Positions 19,825 through 31,987 are shown, counted from the stretch's first letter. The stretch is DNA of 64,000 nt from Streptococcus mitis (GCF_016658865.1 NZ_CP067992.1:1197001-1261000), one strand, 5' to 3'. Numbers and translations are program-made. Notes: generated from the sequence alone by a model not told the origin.

Positions 19825-21588
19825 CTAAAAATTAAAGAATTCCATTGCTTGTTTAAAAAGCAAATCTGTGTACTCTGGATCTTCTTGTGCAATGGTAACC
19901 TGCTCTTGAACCATTTCCAAGTCATCAGTTATCATGCCATCCGCTCCTAGCTGAACAGATTTATCAAAGGACTCTGAACTATTGATGGTCCACACGTACA
20001 ATCTCTGATCCGTATTCCAAAGCTTATTGACAAAATTTTGGTCCAAGGTTGAATACTCCATGGTGTAACCTGTGGCTTTGGTTCTTGGAAAAATACTATT
20101 GTAAGGCAGAATGAAATAGACTGGAATTTGTGAATCGTAGGCTAAAACCTGATCAATCACATGATAGTCTAAGGACTGCATTTGATGACCATTCTGCTTA
20201 ATGATGGCTCCATATTTGTCCATAAAGCGTTTCATTATATCTGGACTATCTTTTCGACTGGTCTTAATCTCAATAAGGAGTTTTTGATGCAATTCATTGG
20301 CTTTGTTGAGATAAGCATCAAAACTAGACACCTTGCTATGATAACCATTTTCTGAAATATCAAGTTTGGTTAATTCATCCAAAGTTAGATCTTGAGGATT
20401 GGCATTGACTCCTGTCAAATTCTTAATATTAGCATCATGCATCATGACAAACTGGCCATCTTTTGTTTCCTGAACATCCGTCTCAACAAAGTCTGGCCCT
20501 AGTTGAGCTGTCTTTTCTAGCGACTGTACAGTATTCTGCACACCGTTCTTATTAGAAACACCTCTATGAGAAATAACTAAAGGTTTATGTGCTACTGGAG
20601 CTTCCAAATAGACATACCCCTCAAGAGCAAAAAAGATAGCAGCACAGCCCATCACTCCCCATCTCATCCAGTGGTCTTTCTTTCTCCTTGGTGTGATTTC
20701 TAGTTCTTCCCCTGTCAAAAAGGAAACAAACTTAATAAGGAAATAGGTCAAGGCCATATAGTGGAAATTCTTGATCAAAACAAAATTGATTATTCCAAGT
20801 ACAAGAGATTCCTTATGGGTCAATCCATCCATCAATACCTGACTTGCTAAGATAGGAATCAAGAGAAGAATGAAAAATAGATACGTTTTGACGATAATCC
20901 AAAGCAAGTTCCAAATATAAAACCAGGATTGCCTTTTGGTCTTCTCTATACTGTATCTGACCGCTTCTTTGACTGTTTTCTTCTCAAACAAAAGCTGGGG
21001 TAAGGCAAACATCAAACGTACTGAAATGTAAAATAACAGTAAAGCCAGAATAGTAACAATCAAACCAACCAACCAGTACTTATCTTCTACATAGGCTACT
21101 ATAAATTCCGGAATGACGATTTTATTGAGGTAATAAATCTTTAAAATCTTTCGAATCAATGGAAAGAGCATCATGACATAAAAGAAAATAAAGGCCATTT
21201 TGGAAATCGTCACTTGCTTCATAAACAAGAAACTTTGTCGAAAGACCTTGCGACTGTACTCCAGCAAAGTTCTCTTTTCATGATAGAGGAGGTGTCGAGC
21301 TCCGATAAAGAGGAGTCCTATCTGGTAATAGGCGATTAGTAAATTAACGATTACCAGAACAAATAAAGCAAGACTAACAAAGGGAGAACCCTTTATAATG
21401 GCAAAAATATTATTGTAGGAAAGAAAGAGATAACCTGTCTGACGAAGTAACAGTCCAGCAATCCAAGAATTAAGTGGTAACCAGACAAACTCAATCATCA
21501 TGAATATCAAGAAAAAGAGAAAGAGTATTTTATCTAGATTAAAGTATATCTGCTTAAAACCTAGATTTTTAGGTTTTTCAGGTTTCAT
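19825..21588 (-). CDS. Membrane-anchored glycerophosphodiester phosphodiesterase
   Basis: A 587-residue protein with an N-terminal membrane domain of about eight segments (residues about 15-335) and a C-terminal GDPD TIM barrel from about 340. The barrel has the catalytic set HRG (VISHRGVSN), ETD (FVETDVQETKDG) and HD (MMHDANI). It should hydrolyse glycerophosphodiesters or teichoic-acid-type polyglycerol phosphate outside the membrane. I start at the ATG at 21588, five bases after GGAG; a GTG two codons upstream lies too close to the ribosome binding site. Three bases or fewer separate it from the upstream exonuclease frame. Confidence 0.9.
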   Translation of the reverse strand: MKPEKPKNLGFKQIYFNLDKILFLFFLIFMMIEFVWLPLNSWIAGLLLRQTGYLFLSYNNIFAIIKGSPFVSLALFVLVIVNLLIAYYQIGLLFIGARHLLYHEKRTLLEYSRKVFRQSFLFMKQVTISKMAFIFFYVMMLFPLIRKILKIYYLNKIVIPEFIVAYVEDKYWLVGLIVTILALLLFYISVRLMFALPQLLFEKKTVKEAVRYSIEKTKRQSWFYIWNLLWIIVKTYLFFILLLIPILASQVLMDGLTHKESLVLGIINFVLIKNFHYMALTYFLIKFVSFLTGEELEITPRRKKDHWMRWGVMGCAAIFFALEGYVYLEAPVAHKPLVISHRGVSNKNGVQNTVQSLEKTAQLGPDFVETDVQETKDGQFVMMHDANIKNLTGVNANPQDLTLDELTKLDISENGYHSKVSSFDAYLNKANELHQKLLIEIKTSRKDSPDIMKRFMDKYGAIIKQNGHQMQSLDYHVIDQVLAYDSQIPVYFILPYNSIFPRTKATGYTMEYSTLDQNFVNKLWNTDQRLYVWTINSSESFDKSVQLGADGMITDDLEMVQEQVTIAQEDPEYTDLLFKQAMEFFNF

Positions 21589-21596
21589 AGGCACTC

Positions 21597-22187
21597 CTAG
21601 TCAAATAATTGAGACAAGTCCAAGCCTCCAAAAGGATTGTTTGATAGGCTACTTTCCGTCTCTAACAATTCTCTAGCTTGATCTGACTCTAGAAAGGACT
21701 CGTAAACACGCGCCGTCATCCGAGCATCCTCCAAGCTATTATGAGACTGACCTTGAAATCCAAGAAATGAGGCAACAGTTTGCAATTTGAGATTGGCAAT
21801 ACCATGTAAATCTGAACTACGGCGTTCAAAGGCTTCATCATATAGATCCACCTTGTACTGCTGGCTGTAGTCTAAACCATGCTCTGCTAGAATAGGCAAA
21901 TCACTTTTAGCAGCATTGTAGCCTACCATAGGCAAAGAACCCACAAACTCTTGAAATTCTGCTATAACTTTCTCTACTGGTGGAGCATCTTTTAGAGTCT
22001 CAGCTGTAATTCCAGTCAATCCATTGATAAAACTCTTTAGAGGCACACTAGTCTGGACATAGGAATCATAGGCATCGATTTCCTGACCATCTCTAAAACG
22101 CACTGCCGATACTTGAATCAAGTGTGTTTGTCCTTCGTGCTGATTAAATTCTAAATCGAAAGCAATGTAATCTTCTATTCGTTCCAT
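21597..22187 (-). CDS. DEDDh-type 3'-5' exonuclease (DnaQ-like)
   Basis: A 196-residue exonuclease. Exo I contains D11 and E13 (IAFDLEFNQ), Exo II is YNAAKSDLPIL, and Exo III is HNSLEDARMTARVYES, with the HxxxxD spacing of the DEDDh class. It resembles the epsilon proofreading domain but is free-standing. Probable role in repair or RNA trimming. Followed eight bases later by the GDPD gene. Confidence 0.87.
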   Translation of the reverse strand: MERIEDYIAFDLEFNQHEGQTHLIQVSAVRFRDGQEIDAYDSYVQTSVPLKSFINGLTGITAETLKDAPPVEKVIAEFQEFVGSLPMVGYNAAKSDLPILAEHGLDYSQQYKVDLYDEAFERRSSDLHGIANLKLQTVASFLGFQGQSHNSLEDARMTARVYESFLESDQARELLETESSLSNNPFGGLDLSQLFD

Positions 22188-22239
22188 TTTCTACCTCTCC
22201 TATACTGTCTCTGTTCTAATCAACTATAGCATTCACAAA

Positions 22240-22283
22240 CAAAAGAAGCCATCAGGTTAGCATTTAACCTAAACAGCTCCTTG
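22240..22283 (-). terminator. Terminator after rocS
   Basis: Minus strand: an inner stem AGGTTA / TAACCT and an outer pairing AAGGAGC / GCTTCTT, ending in TTTTG. It is adjacent to the rocS stop. Confidence 0.6.
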
Positions 22284-22284
22284 A

Positions 22285-22776
22285 TTATCCTCCAAATAAA
22301 CGAGCAAAAAAGCCTTTCTTAGTGGATTGGACTTCTTCTTTTGCTTGGTCCAGCTCTAGCTTGAGATTTTCTTGATCCTTCATGGCTTGAAGGGTCAATT
22401 GTTGCTGCTGATCCAGTTGTTTATCTTTCTCAGCAATCTGACGGTCTTTGATGCGCATTTGCTCATCTTTTTCTGATAATTGACGATCCTTGGCTTTTAA
22501 TTGTTCATAGAGACGGAGAATTTCTGCATTCTTCTCGTCCACTAGAATCTCCATCAGTTCACGTTGCTTGACATCTTCACTGACAGGCTCATCTTCAAAA
22601 ATCGTTTTTTTATAAATTTCTTCTAGCTTAATCAAGCCACTTCTGGTAACGACTGTTACCCCTTTGTCATTTTTATCTGTGTCTTCTTCTGGTAATTCCT
22701 TGACACGGTTATTGATTGCTTGGCGAGATAATCCTAAAACCTCTGCAATCTCACTTACGGTCATTTCAATACTCAT
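22285..22776 (-). CDS. rocS: RocS, regulator of chromosome segregation
   Basis: A 163-residue protein. The N-terminal helix-turn-helix (about 1-45, MTVSEIAEVLGLSRQAINNR) is followed by a long coiled coil with repeated KDRQ/EKD heptads (about 65-150) and a C-terminal amphipathic end KKGFFARLFGG. This is the architecture of pneumococcal RocS, a DUF536-containing protein that binds DNA and the membrane and links chromosome segregation, nucleoid protection and capsule signalling. Length matches. It stands between the exonuclease and mtnN. Confidence 0.9.
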   Translation of the reverse strand: MSIEMTVSEIAEVLGLSRQAINNRVKELPEEDTDKNDKGVTVVTRSGLIKLEEIYKKTIFEDEPVSEDVKQRELMEILVDEKNAEILRLYEQLKAKDRQLSEKDEQMRIKDRQIAEKDKQLDQQQQLTLQAMKDQENLKLELDQAKEEVQSTKKGFFARLFGG

Positions 22777-22852
22777 AATATCCTCTGAAACGTTTTCTAG
22801 CTTTTCTTTACTTAAATCTTATCATAAGCTAGAAAAACTGTCAAATTTCCGC

Positions 22853-23545
22853 TTAATCTAAGGCATTCAAAAAAGCTAATAAGACTTGAGCAGAGCGACG
22901 TCCAGCTTCGATAATAAACTCATCAAAAGAGATGTTTGCTTCATGGTTGGCATTGTCACTCATAGCACGGATAACTAAGACTGGAAGATTAAGAGCATGC
23001 GCTGCCTGAGCAATAGCTGCCCCCTCCATCTCAACGGCTAAAACTCCTGGGAAATGGGACTTAATTGCTTCTATCTTGTCATTTCCTGCAACAAAACTAT
23101 CACCTGTAGCAATCAAACCAAGATGCCAGTTCTGGTCCAATTGAGATAAACTCTTTTGGATTTTGGCGACAAAGGTTTTATCTGATTCAAAATACAGCGG
23201 TTGTTGCGCCATTTGTCCATAATCATAGCCAAAAGCTGTGACATCCACGTCATGATAGGCTAATTTGTCAGCAATCACGACATCCCCAACAGCAATCCCT
23301 TCTGCGACGGCACCAGCTGATCCTGTATTGATAAGAGCATCCACTTGGAAATGATCAGCCAAAATCGCCACACTCATAGCAGACATGACCTTACCAATTC
23401 CACTTTCTACAAGAACGACTTCATGAGAGGCAATGCTTCCTGTGTGATAGGTATTCCCCAAAACAACTTGCTCCTGGGCATTGTCTAAATGCTGGATTAG
23501 ATAAGCCAGTTCTTCTGGCATAGCCGCAATAATTCCTATTTTCAT
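22853..23545 (-). CDS. mtnN: 5'-methylthioadenosine/S-adenosylhomocysteine nucleosidase
   Basis: A 230-residue Pfs/MtnN nucleosidase that cleaves MTA and SAH; SAH cleavage feeds LuxS-dependent AI-2 formation. Signatures: MKIGIIAAMPEELAYL, NTGSAGAVAEGIAVGDVV, ATGDSFVAGNDKI, VEMEGAAIAQAA with the catalytic Glu, and RAMSDNAN with the catalytic Asp. Sixteen bases separate it from macP upstream, in a glmU-nudF-macP-mtnN run. Confidence 0.96.
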   Translation of the reverse strand: MKIGIIAAMPEELAYLIQHLDNAQEQVVLGNTYHTGSIASHEVVLVESGIGKVMSAMSVAILADHFQVDALINTGSAGAVAEGIAVGDVVIADKLAYHDVDVTAFGYDYGQMAQQPLYFESDKTFVAKIQKSLSQLDQNWHLGLIATGDSFVAGNDKIEAIKSHFPGVLAVEMEGAAIAQAAHALNLPVLVIRAMSDNANHEANISFDEFIIEAGRRSAQVLLAFLNALD

Positions 23546-23561
23546 TTCAATTCCTTTTCTA

Positions 23562-23873
23562 TTACAAAAGTTTCATTGCTAAAACAAGCAAGATCAAGAG
23601 AAAGATGACAGCAAATAAGATTTTATTTAACTTAGAATTGAAGACATTTCTCTTGGTATTTTCAATACGACGGCTTTTATGAATAGACGGTTCGACCTGA
23701 ATCTTCAAGGTTTCCTGGCTAAAACCATGTTCCTTAGGATTGGCATAACCAAAACGGGAAGATGAGGTTGGTAAAATCTTGGTCTCCTCATCATCTAGCA
23801 AAGGGGGACCTGAAATTTTTTCGCCTCTATTAGCTCTTTCAATCATTTCATCCGTTAATAAAGGTTTACCCAT
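23562..23873 (-). CDS. macP: MacP, activator of class A PBP2a
   Basis: A 103-residue protein with a cytoplasmic N-terminal region and a single C-terminal membrane segment (about 83-102, [19 protein letters not shown]). The N-terminus [20 protein letters not shown] and the DDEETK phosphosite region (Thr31) correspond to pneumococcal MacP, a midcell protein phosphorylated by StkP that is needed for PBP2a activity. Small and easily overlooked; neighbouring nudF and glmU fit an envelope-synthesis context. Confidence 0.9.
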   Translation of the reverse strand: MGKPLLTDEMIERANRGEKISGPPLLDDEETKILPTSSSRFGYANPKEHGFSQETLKIQVEPSIHKSRRIENTKRNVFNSKLNKILFAVIFLLILLVLAMKLL

Positions 23874-23884
23874 ACTGACCTCCT

Positions 23885-24430
23885 CTATTTTTTGTGTAAT
23901 TCCCAGTATTGAACAGCCATAATTGTCTTGGCATCACAGATGTGACCTGATTGGATTAATTCCTTGGCTTCTTCTAGGCTCACTTCAAGGACTTCCAAGG
24001 TTTCATCTTCATCCTGCGGACGTGGATTTTCCACCTTTGTCAAATCGCTTGCTAGGTATAGTTTTAACTTTTCATTACAAAAGCCAATGGCTGAATAAAA
24101 GTCATACAAGAGTTCTAACTTCCCTGTATAGGCTGTTTCTTCCTCTAATTCACGCAGGGCTGCTGCGACAGGGTCTGTATTTTCTCCTACTTCCAATTTT
24201 CCAGCTGGAATTTCGTAAGAGACAGCCTCGATAGCCTTACGGTACTGTTTGACCAAGATGAGTTTTTGCTCATTCGTTACAGCTAAAACACAGACAGCTC
24301 CATTGTGGAAAATCAAATCACGTTGGGCAGTTCCCTTGCCTTCTGGTAACTCAACCTGATCTTGTACCAATTTAAAAATTGGTCCTTGATAGATTTCTTT
24401 TCGGCTAAGCGTTTTTTCTTCAAATTCCAT
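23885..24430 (-). CDS. nudF: ADP-ribose pyrophosphatase, Nudix family
   Basis: A 181-residue Nudix hydrolase of the ADP-ribose pyrophosphatase type. The Nudix box spans about residues 77-100: GKLEVGE, then RELEEETAY. Compared with the consensus, the loop between GxxxxxE and REL is two residues longer and the late Gly is Ala; the catalytic REL-x-EE is intact. It has the conserved downstream [18 protein letters not shown]. Ten bases downstream of glmU. Confidence 0.88.
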   Translation of the reverse strand: MEFEEKTLSRKEIYQGPIFKLVQDQVELPEGKGTAQRDLIFHNGAVCVLAVTNEQKLILVKQYRKAIEAVSYEIPAGKLEVGENTDPVAAALRELEEETAYTGKLELLYDFYSAIGFCNEKLKLYLASDLTKVENPRPQDEDETLEVLEVSLEEAKELIQSGHICDAKTIMAVQYWELHKK

Positions 24431-24439
24431 GATAGGCTC

Positions 24440-25834
<1,395 letters not shown>

Positions 25835-25937
25835 CTAGAAATTCCCTTTTATTATACCATATTTCAAATCATTCCGCGCTCTTGAATGAAAAAATGCTCT
25901 AAAGTCCTCTATTAACCCATTTTTTGAGTATTTTTTT

Positions 25938-25966
25938 TTGATTTTTTTTCATTTATAAGGTAAAAT
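25938..25966 (+). promoter_or_regulatory. Promoter of the GH25 gene, giving a near-leaderless mRNA
   Basis: -35 TTGATT, 17-base spacer, -10 TAAAAT. The -10 ends only eight bases before the ATG at 25975 and no Shine-Dalgarno lies between, so the transcript would have essentially no 5' leader. Confidence 0.65.
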
Positions 25967-25974
25967 TATAAGAT

Positions 25975-26775
25975 ATGAGAAAGAAAATTAATCCGCTTAT
26001 TTTGTTTGGTTTTTTTGGGATTATGATTTTCATTTTAATCCTAAATCGCCCTCGTTTTGAGGACCATCCTGTAAAAACAAAGTCAAATATCGCGCAAGTA
26101 GAATCGCAAGCGCTACATAATATAGATAAACCGGTGATTGATGTTTCTGGTTGGCAACGACCTGAGGAAATTAATTACGATACTCTCTCCCAAAACATTT
26201 CAGGAGCTATTGTTCGCGTCCATAGTGGCGCTCAGTCTTCAAAAGAGAATGATGCTTCCTTTGTTAATGGGGTAGACAAGGCCTTTAAAACCCATATTAC
26301 CGAGTTTCAAAAACGAAATGTCCCAGTTGGGGTCTATGCCTATGTAGCTGGAAAAAGTATCCAAGAAATGGAAAAGGCTGCTGAAAGTTTTTATAATTCC
26401 GCATCGCCATACAGCCCTAGCTACTATTGGCTAGATGTGGAAGAAAAAACCATGTCCAATATGAACGAAGGTGTTGAAGCCTTTCGTGCAAAACTAGAAT
26501 CACTAGGTGCTAAAAATATCGGAATCTACGTTGGGGTCTATTTCATGGAAGAACACAGTATTGATACTGACAAGTTTACGTCTGTGTGGATTCCTTCCTA
26601 TGGTTCTGACTCAGGATTTTACGAGGCAACTCCTAAGACTGATATAGATTATGACATTCACCAGTACACTTCTAAAGGAAAAATTGCTGGCTTTGACCAC
26701 GATTTGGATATCAACGTCATCTCTTCTTTAAAAAATAAAGAAGAAACCTTTAGAAAACTCTTTTTAAAACCTTAA
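25975..26775 (+). CDS. GH25 muramidase-like protein, membrane anchored
   Basis: A 266-residue protein with an N-terminal membrane segment (about 6-24) and a glycoside hydrolase family 25 domain from about 53: DVSGWQRPEEI, AIVRVHSG, GVYAYVAG, and the catalytic strand YWLDVEEKTMS carrying the DxE pair. GH25 enzymes cut the MurNAc-GlcNAc bond. It lacks choline-binding repeats, unlike LytC, and probably stays attached to the membrane. No ribosome binding site precedes the ATG. Confidence 0.85.
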   Translation: MRKKINPLILFGFFGIMIFILILNRPRFEDHPVKTKSNIAQVESQALHNIDKPVIDVSGWQRPEEINYDTLSQNISGAIVRVHSGAQSSKENDASFVNGVDKAFKTHITEFQKRNVPVGVYAYVAGKSIQEMEKAAESFYNSASPYSPSYYWLDVEEKTMSNMNEGVEAFRAKLESLGAKNIGIYVGVYFMEEHSIDTDKFTSVWIPSYGSDSGFYEATPKTDIDYDIHQYTSKGKIAGFDHDLDINVISSLKNKEETFRKLFLKP

Positions 26776-26869
26776 AAGCATTTGTTTCTCATTTGCTTTT
26801 TCTTTTTGTTTTAGATTGTGATACAATATAGTAAGGATTTTTTGAAATAGAAATAGTTGGAGGAAAAAT

Positions 26870-27712
26870 ATGCTCTCATGGTTAGCACGTGTTATTAAAG
26901 GGATTGTCATTGCTCTTGGATTTATTCTACCGGGAATTTCCGGAGGGGTTCTAGCAGCAATCTTAGGAATTTATGAACGAATGATTGGTTTTCTGGCTCA
27001 TCCCTTTAAAGACTTTAAAGAAAATGTTTTGTATTTTATTCCAGTTGCCATCGGTATGCTTCTGGGAATCGGCTTATTTTCCTACCCAATTGAATACCTG
27101 CTTGAAAATTATCAGGTCTTTGTCCTATGGAGCTTTGCGGGTGCCATCATCGGTACAGTTCCTAGTCTCCTCAAGGAATCAACTCGAGAATCTGACCGAG
27201 ACAAGATTGATTTAGCTTGGTTCTGGATAACCTTTATCATTTCTGGATTAGGACTCTATGCCTTAAATTTTGTTGTTGGAACCTTAAGTGCCAGCTTTCT
27301 TAATTTCGTCCTAGCTGGTACACTGCTGGCTCTTGGCGTATTAGTTCCTGGACTCAGTCCATCAAATCTACTTTTAATTTTGGGGCTCTATGCTCCTATG
27401 TTGACTGGTTTTAAAACCTTTGACCTCTTGGGAACCTTCTTCCCGATTGGAATCGGTGCAGGTGCAACTCTCATCATTTTTTCAAAATTGATGGATTATG
27501 CCTTAAACAACTACCACTCACGCGTCTATCATTTCATCATCGGTATTGTCCTATCAAGTACCCTTTTGATCTTGATTCCAAATGCAGGAAATGCTGAAAG
27601 TATCCAGTACACCGGTATTTCTCTTGTTGGGTATGTCATCATTGCCTTCTTCTTTGCACTGGGAATCTGGCTTGGTATTTGGATGAGCCAATTGGAGGAT
27701 AAGTATAAATAA
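26870..27712 (+). CDS. DUF368 membrane protein (PopT-like undecaprenyl-phosphate translocase)
   Basis: A 280-residue polytopic protein with about eight segments and two related signature motifs, LPGISGGVLAAILGIYE (about 19-35) and VPGLSPSNLLLILGLYA (about 162-178), indicating an internal repeat. DUF368 members (PopT) have been shown in other bacteria to recycle undecaprenyl phosphate across the membrane. GGAGGA precedes the ATG, and an extended -10 (TGATACAAT) lies about 45 bases upstream. Its stop overlaps the ybaK start by one base. Confidence 0.88.
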   Translation: MLSWLARVIKGIVIALGFILPGISGGVLAAILGIYERMIGFLAHPFKDFKENVLYFIPVAIGMLLGIGLFSYPIEYLLENYQVFVLWSFAGAIIGTVPSLLKESTRESDRDKIDLAWFWITFIISGLGLYALNFVVGTLSASFLNFVLAGTLLALGVLVPGLSPSNLLLILGLYAPMLTGFKTFDLLGTFFPIGIGAGATLIIFSKLMDYALNNYHSRVYHFIIGIVLSSTLLILIPNAGNAESIQYTGISLVGYVIIAFFFALGIWLGIWMSQLEDKYK

Positions 27713-28194
27713 TGGCAAAAAAAGTTAAAATCAAAAAAACATTGGTGGAACAAATCCTGTCCAAAGCAGGTATCCCACATCAGGGGATTCAAATCAATGC
27801 CCTGGAAGGAGAGCTTCCTCAAGGTTATGAAAAAGATCAGATTTTTAAAACCTTGGCGCTTTTGGGAGATAAAACAGGACCGATTATCGGAATTGTCCCT
27901 ATCACTCAACACTTGTCTGAAAAAAAACTAGCCAAAATTTCTGGCAACAAAAAAGTGAGCATGATTCCACAAAAAGACTTGGAAAAAACAACTGGTTATA
28001 TTCATGGAGCCAATAATCCCGTCGGAATTCGTCAGAAACACAATTACCCCATTTTTATCGATAAGATTGCTCTAGACTTGGATCAAATGATTGTCTCTGC
28101 TGGCGAAGTTGGTCACAGCATTATCGTCGCTCCACAAGACTTGGCTAGTTTTGTAAAGGCTGACTTTGTAGATATCTTGGAGGACAGCAAGTAA
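27712..28194 (+). CDS. ybaK: YbaK/EbsC family Cys-tRNA(Pro) deacylase
   Basis: A 160-residue YbaK-domain protein that hydrolyses misacylated Cys-tRNA(Pro). Typical blocks: VEQILSKAGIPHQ, GPIIGIVPITQHL, TGYIHGANNPVGIR (the GxxxPVG motif), and ALDLDQMIVSAGEVGHS. One-base overlaps with the genes on both sides make this a tightly coupled three-gene operon. Confidence 0.9.
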   Translation: MAKKVKIKKTLVEQILSKAGIPHQGIQINALEGELPQGYEKDQIFKTLALLGDKTGPIIGIVPITQHLSEKKLAKISGNKKVSMIPQKDLEKTTGYIHGANNPVGIRQKHNYPIFIDKIALDLDQMIVSAGEVGHSIIVAPQDLASFVKADFVDILEDSK

Positions 28195-28811
28195 TGAAAC
28201 TCTACTTTGTCCGCCACGGTCGTACAGTCTGGAACCAAGAAGGTCGCTTTCAAGGCGCCAGTGGAGATTCTCCCCTTCTTCCTGAATCCATTGAAACCCT
28301 AAAACAACTAGGTCAATATCTTAAGGATATTCCTTTTGATCAGATTTATTCAAGTGATTTACCTCGAGCATTCAAATCTGCTGAGATTATTCAAAGTCAA
28401 CTCCAGACTCCCTGTCCTTTAGAAAGCGTTCCTAACCTCCGTGAATGGCAGCTGGGAAAGTTGGAAGGTTTGAAAATTGCAACCTTGGAAGCTATTTACC
28501 CGCAACAAATCAAAGCTTTCCGATTTAATCTTGCTCAATTTGACACTCAAATGTTTGGCGCTGAATCCCTCTATAATACCACTCAACGTACCATCCAATT
28601 TATCAAATCATTAAAAGATAGTCCAGCTGAGCGTATTCTAATTGTCGGTCACGGCGCCAATCTTACTGCCAGTCTCCGTACTCTTTTAGGTTATAAAGAA
28701 CCTCTTCTTCGTAAAGATGGCGGTCTAGCAAATGCCAGCCTGACCATTCTTGAAACCCATGATTTTGAAAAATTCACTCTTGATACATGGAATGATACTT
28801 CTTATCAATAA
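28194..28811 (+). CDS. Histidine phosphatase family protein
   Basis: A 205-residue phosphoglycerate-mutase-like phosphatase. The phosphohistidine motif is FVRHGRTVWNQEGRFQG (H8); the second catalytic His is in VGHGANL. YSSDLPRAFKSAEII is conserved. The substrate cannot be told from sequence. Last gene of the DUF368-ybaK-phosphatase operon, ended by a strong hairpin. Confidence 0.88.
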   Translation: MKLYFVRHGRTVWNQEGRFQGASGDSPLLPESIETLKQLGQYLKDIPFDQIYSSDLPRAFKSAEIIQSQLQTPCPLESVPNLREWQLGKLEGLKIATLEAIYPQQIKAFRFNLAQFDTQMFGAESLYNTTQRTIQFIKSLKDSPAERILIVGHGANLTASLRTLLGYKEPLLRKDGGLANASLTILETHDFEKFTLDTWNDTSYQ

Positions 28812-28842
28812 AGAACTTGATTTTAGCGTCAAGTTCTTTTTA
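28811..28842 (+). terminator. Terminator after the histidine phosphatase gene
   Basis: AAGAACTTGA, loop, TCAAGTTCTTTTT directly after the stop codon. Confidence 0.85.
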
Positions 28843-28938
28843 GTTTTGAAAGATTATCCGTGAATTTCTCTGCTATTTATGATAAAATGGGAGTATCGCA
28901 AAAAATGACTCATCGTATTCAATTTTGAGGAAAACTAG

Positions 28939-30438
<1,500 letters not shown>

Positions 30439-30444
30439 CCTCTT

Positions 30445-30473
30445 ATCCTCTGGTACTTGCCAGAGGATTTTTC
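30445..30473 (+). terminator. Terminator of lysS
   Basis: ATCCTCTGG, loop TACTTG, CCAGAGGAT, TTTTT. Confidence 0.85.
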
Positions 30474-30482
30474 GATACAAAA

Positions 30483-30508
30483 AGAGACTGAGGAAAAACT
30501 CAATCTCT
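30483..30508 (-). terminator. Terminator of the amino-acid ABC operon
   Basis: Minus strand: AGAGATTGAG, loop, CTCAGTCTCT followed by TTTTTG. It overlaps the last codons of the substrate-binding gene. Confidence 0.75.
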
Positions 30509-31339
30509 ACTTTTCACTTCTTTTGTTGCCACATCTTCTCCAAACCATTTCTGGCTGATTTCCTGGAACTTTCCTTCTTGATATAGTTCAATAAAGGATT
30601 GGTTTAATGCTGTTAATAATCTTTTATCAGCTGCTCTAACTCCAACAGCAAAAGATTCACTTTCAAATCCAGCTGAAAAGACATTGTAATCATTTAATAT
30701 CCCCTCAGACTGGAGGTAATAATTAGCATACACTCGGTCAATCAACAAAGCTTCAATCCGATCATTTTTCAAATCAATTAAGGCTTCATTGAAACTCTGG
30801 TATTGATTGGCCTTCTGGTCTTTAACACGATTTTTCAGTAAGTCTGGCTGAGCTTCAAAGTCTAAATAACCAGAGGAACCTGCTTGAGCTCCCAAGGTCT
30901 TATCCTTCATATCCTCTACTGAACGAATTTGCTTGCTTTTCTTCGTAACTAGTACTTGCTGATTTTCCATATAAGGAATACTAAAGGCAACTTTTTCTCG
31001 GCGTTCATCAGTCGCAGAATAGCCATTCCAAATGGCATCTATGGTTCCATTTTGCAGTTCTGTCTCCTTCATATCCCAGTCAATTGGCTGAAATTGAACC
31101 TTAAAACCTAATTTTTCAGAGACAGCCTCTGCTAAGTCAATATCAAATCCTGTATATTGACCATTCATTTCTTCAAATCCCATAGGTACGAAGGTATTAT
31201 CAAAACCAATGGTTATACTCCCCTGCTCTTGATACTTATCCCAGTTATCCTGCTTTGGATCACTAGCCTTCTGAGTACAGGCTGTTAAGAAGAGAGTCAG
31301 GAGAGAAACCAATACTAAAGCAATTTTCTTATTAGTCAT
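30500..31339 (-). CDS. Polar amino-acid ABC transporter, substrate-binding lipoprotein
   Basis: A 279-residue type 3 solute-binding protein. A lipoprotein signal peptide (NKKIALVLVSLLTLFLTAC, lipobox LTAC, Cys about 21) anchors it to the membrane. The mature domain is GlnH/FliY-like: ITIGFDNTFVPMGFEE, GFDIDLAEAVSEKLG, IDAIWNGYSATDERRE and QAGSSGYLDFEAQ. I start at the ATG at 31339, five bases after AGGAGG. The ligand (Gln, His, cystine or similar) cannot be fixed. Third gene of its operon. Confidence 0.9.
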   Translation of the reverse strand: MTNKKIALVLVSLLTLFLTACTQKASDPKQDNWDKYQEQGSITIGFDNTFVPMGFEEMNGQYTGFDIDLAEAVSEKLGFKVQFQPIDWDMKETELQNGTIDAIWNGYSATDERREKVAFSIPYMENQQVLVTKKSKQIRSVEDMKDKTLGAQAGSSGYLDFEAQPDLLKNRVKDQKANQYQSFNEALIDLKNDRIEALLIDRVYANYYLQSEGILNDYNVFSAGFESESFAVGVRAADKRLLTALNQSFIELYQEGKFQEISQKWFGEDVATKEVKSRD

Positions 31340-31348
31340 TGTCACCTC

Positions 31349-31978
31349 CTACTTGGGTTCAACCTTGAGAATCTGATCTGCGATATTTTCAGCAAACTGA
31401 AAATCATGGGTAACCACAATCTGGGTCATGCCAAGTTCCCTATTTTGCAAGATCAGTTTTTCCACTTCCAAGCGTAATTCAGGATCTAGGGCAGAAGTTG
31501 GTTCATCGTAGCCAATGATTTCTGGGTCAATCATCATAGCACGCGCCAAGGCCACCCTTTGCTTTTGCCCACCTGATAGTGAGAAGGGATAAGCATCTGC
31601 ATGTCCTGCCAGTCCTAATTGTTCCACAAGCCTTCGCGCCTTCTTATCAGCCTCTTCCTGCTTCATCCCCATTGTTTTCACAGGTGATAAGGTCAAATTG
31701 TCTAAAACTGATAAATGAGGGAACAGTTGAAAATCTTGGAAAACAAATCCCAGTAGATTGCGCTTCTCCAGTTCATCTAGTTCTAAAGGTTTTCCATTAT
31801 AAAAAATTTCCCCTGAATCAATGGTTTCAAGACCTGCGAGCATGCGTAAGAGAGTTGTCTTACCTCCACCAGAAGGCCCAACGATAGCCAGGATTTGCTT
31901 TTCAGGAATTTTTAGACTGAAATTAGATAAAATTTGCTTTTCACCAAAGCCCTTATTGATATTTCGTAATTCTAACAT
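31349..31978 (-). CDS. Polar amino-acid ABC transporter, ATP-binding protein
   Basis: A 209-residue ABC ATPase, slightly shorter than the usual 240-250. Walker A GPSGGGKTT, signature LSGGQKQR, Walker B IIGYDEPTSALDPE and the switch His in VVTHDF are all present. Pairs with the neighbouring permease and lipoprotein to import an amino acid. Confidence 0.94.
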   Translation of the reverse strand: MLELRNINKGFGEKQILSNFSLKIPEKQILAIVGPSGGGKTTLLRMLAGLETIDSGEIFYNGKPLELDELEKRNLLGFVFQDFQLFPHLSVLDNLTLSPVKTMGMKQEEADKKARRLVEQLGLAGHADAYPFSLSGGQKQRVALARAMMIDPEIIGYDEPTSALDPELRLEVEKLILQNRELGMTQIVVTHDFQFAENIADQILKVEPK

Positions 31979-31987
31979 AGTAGCCTC

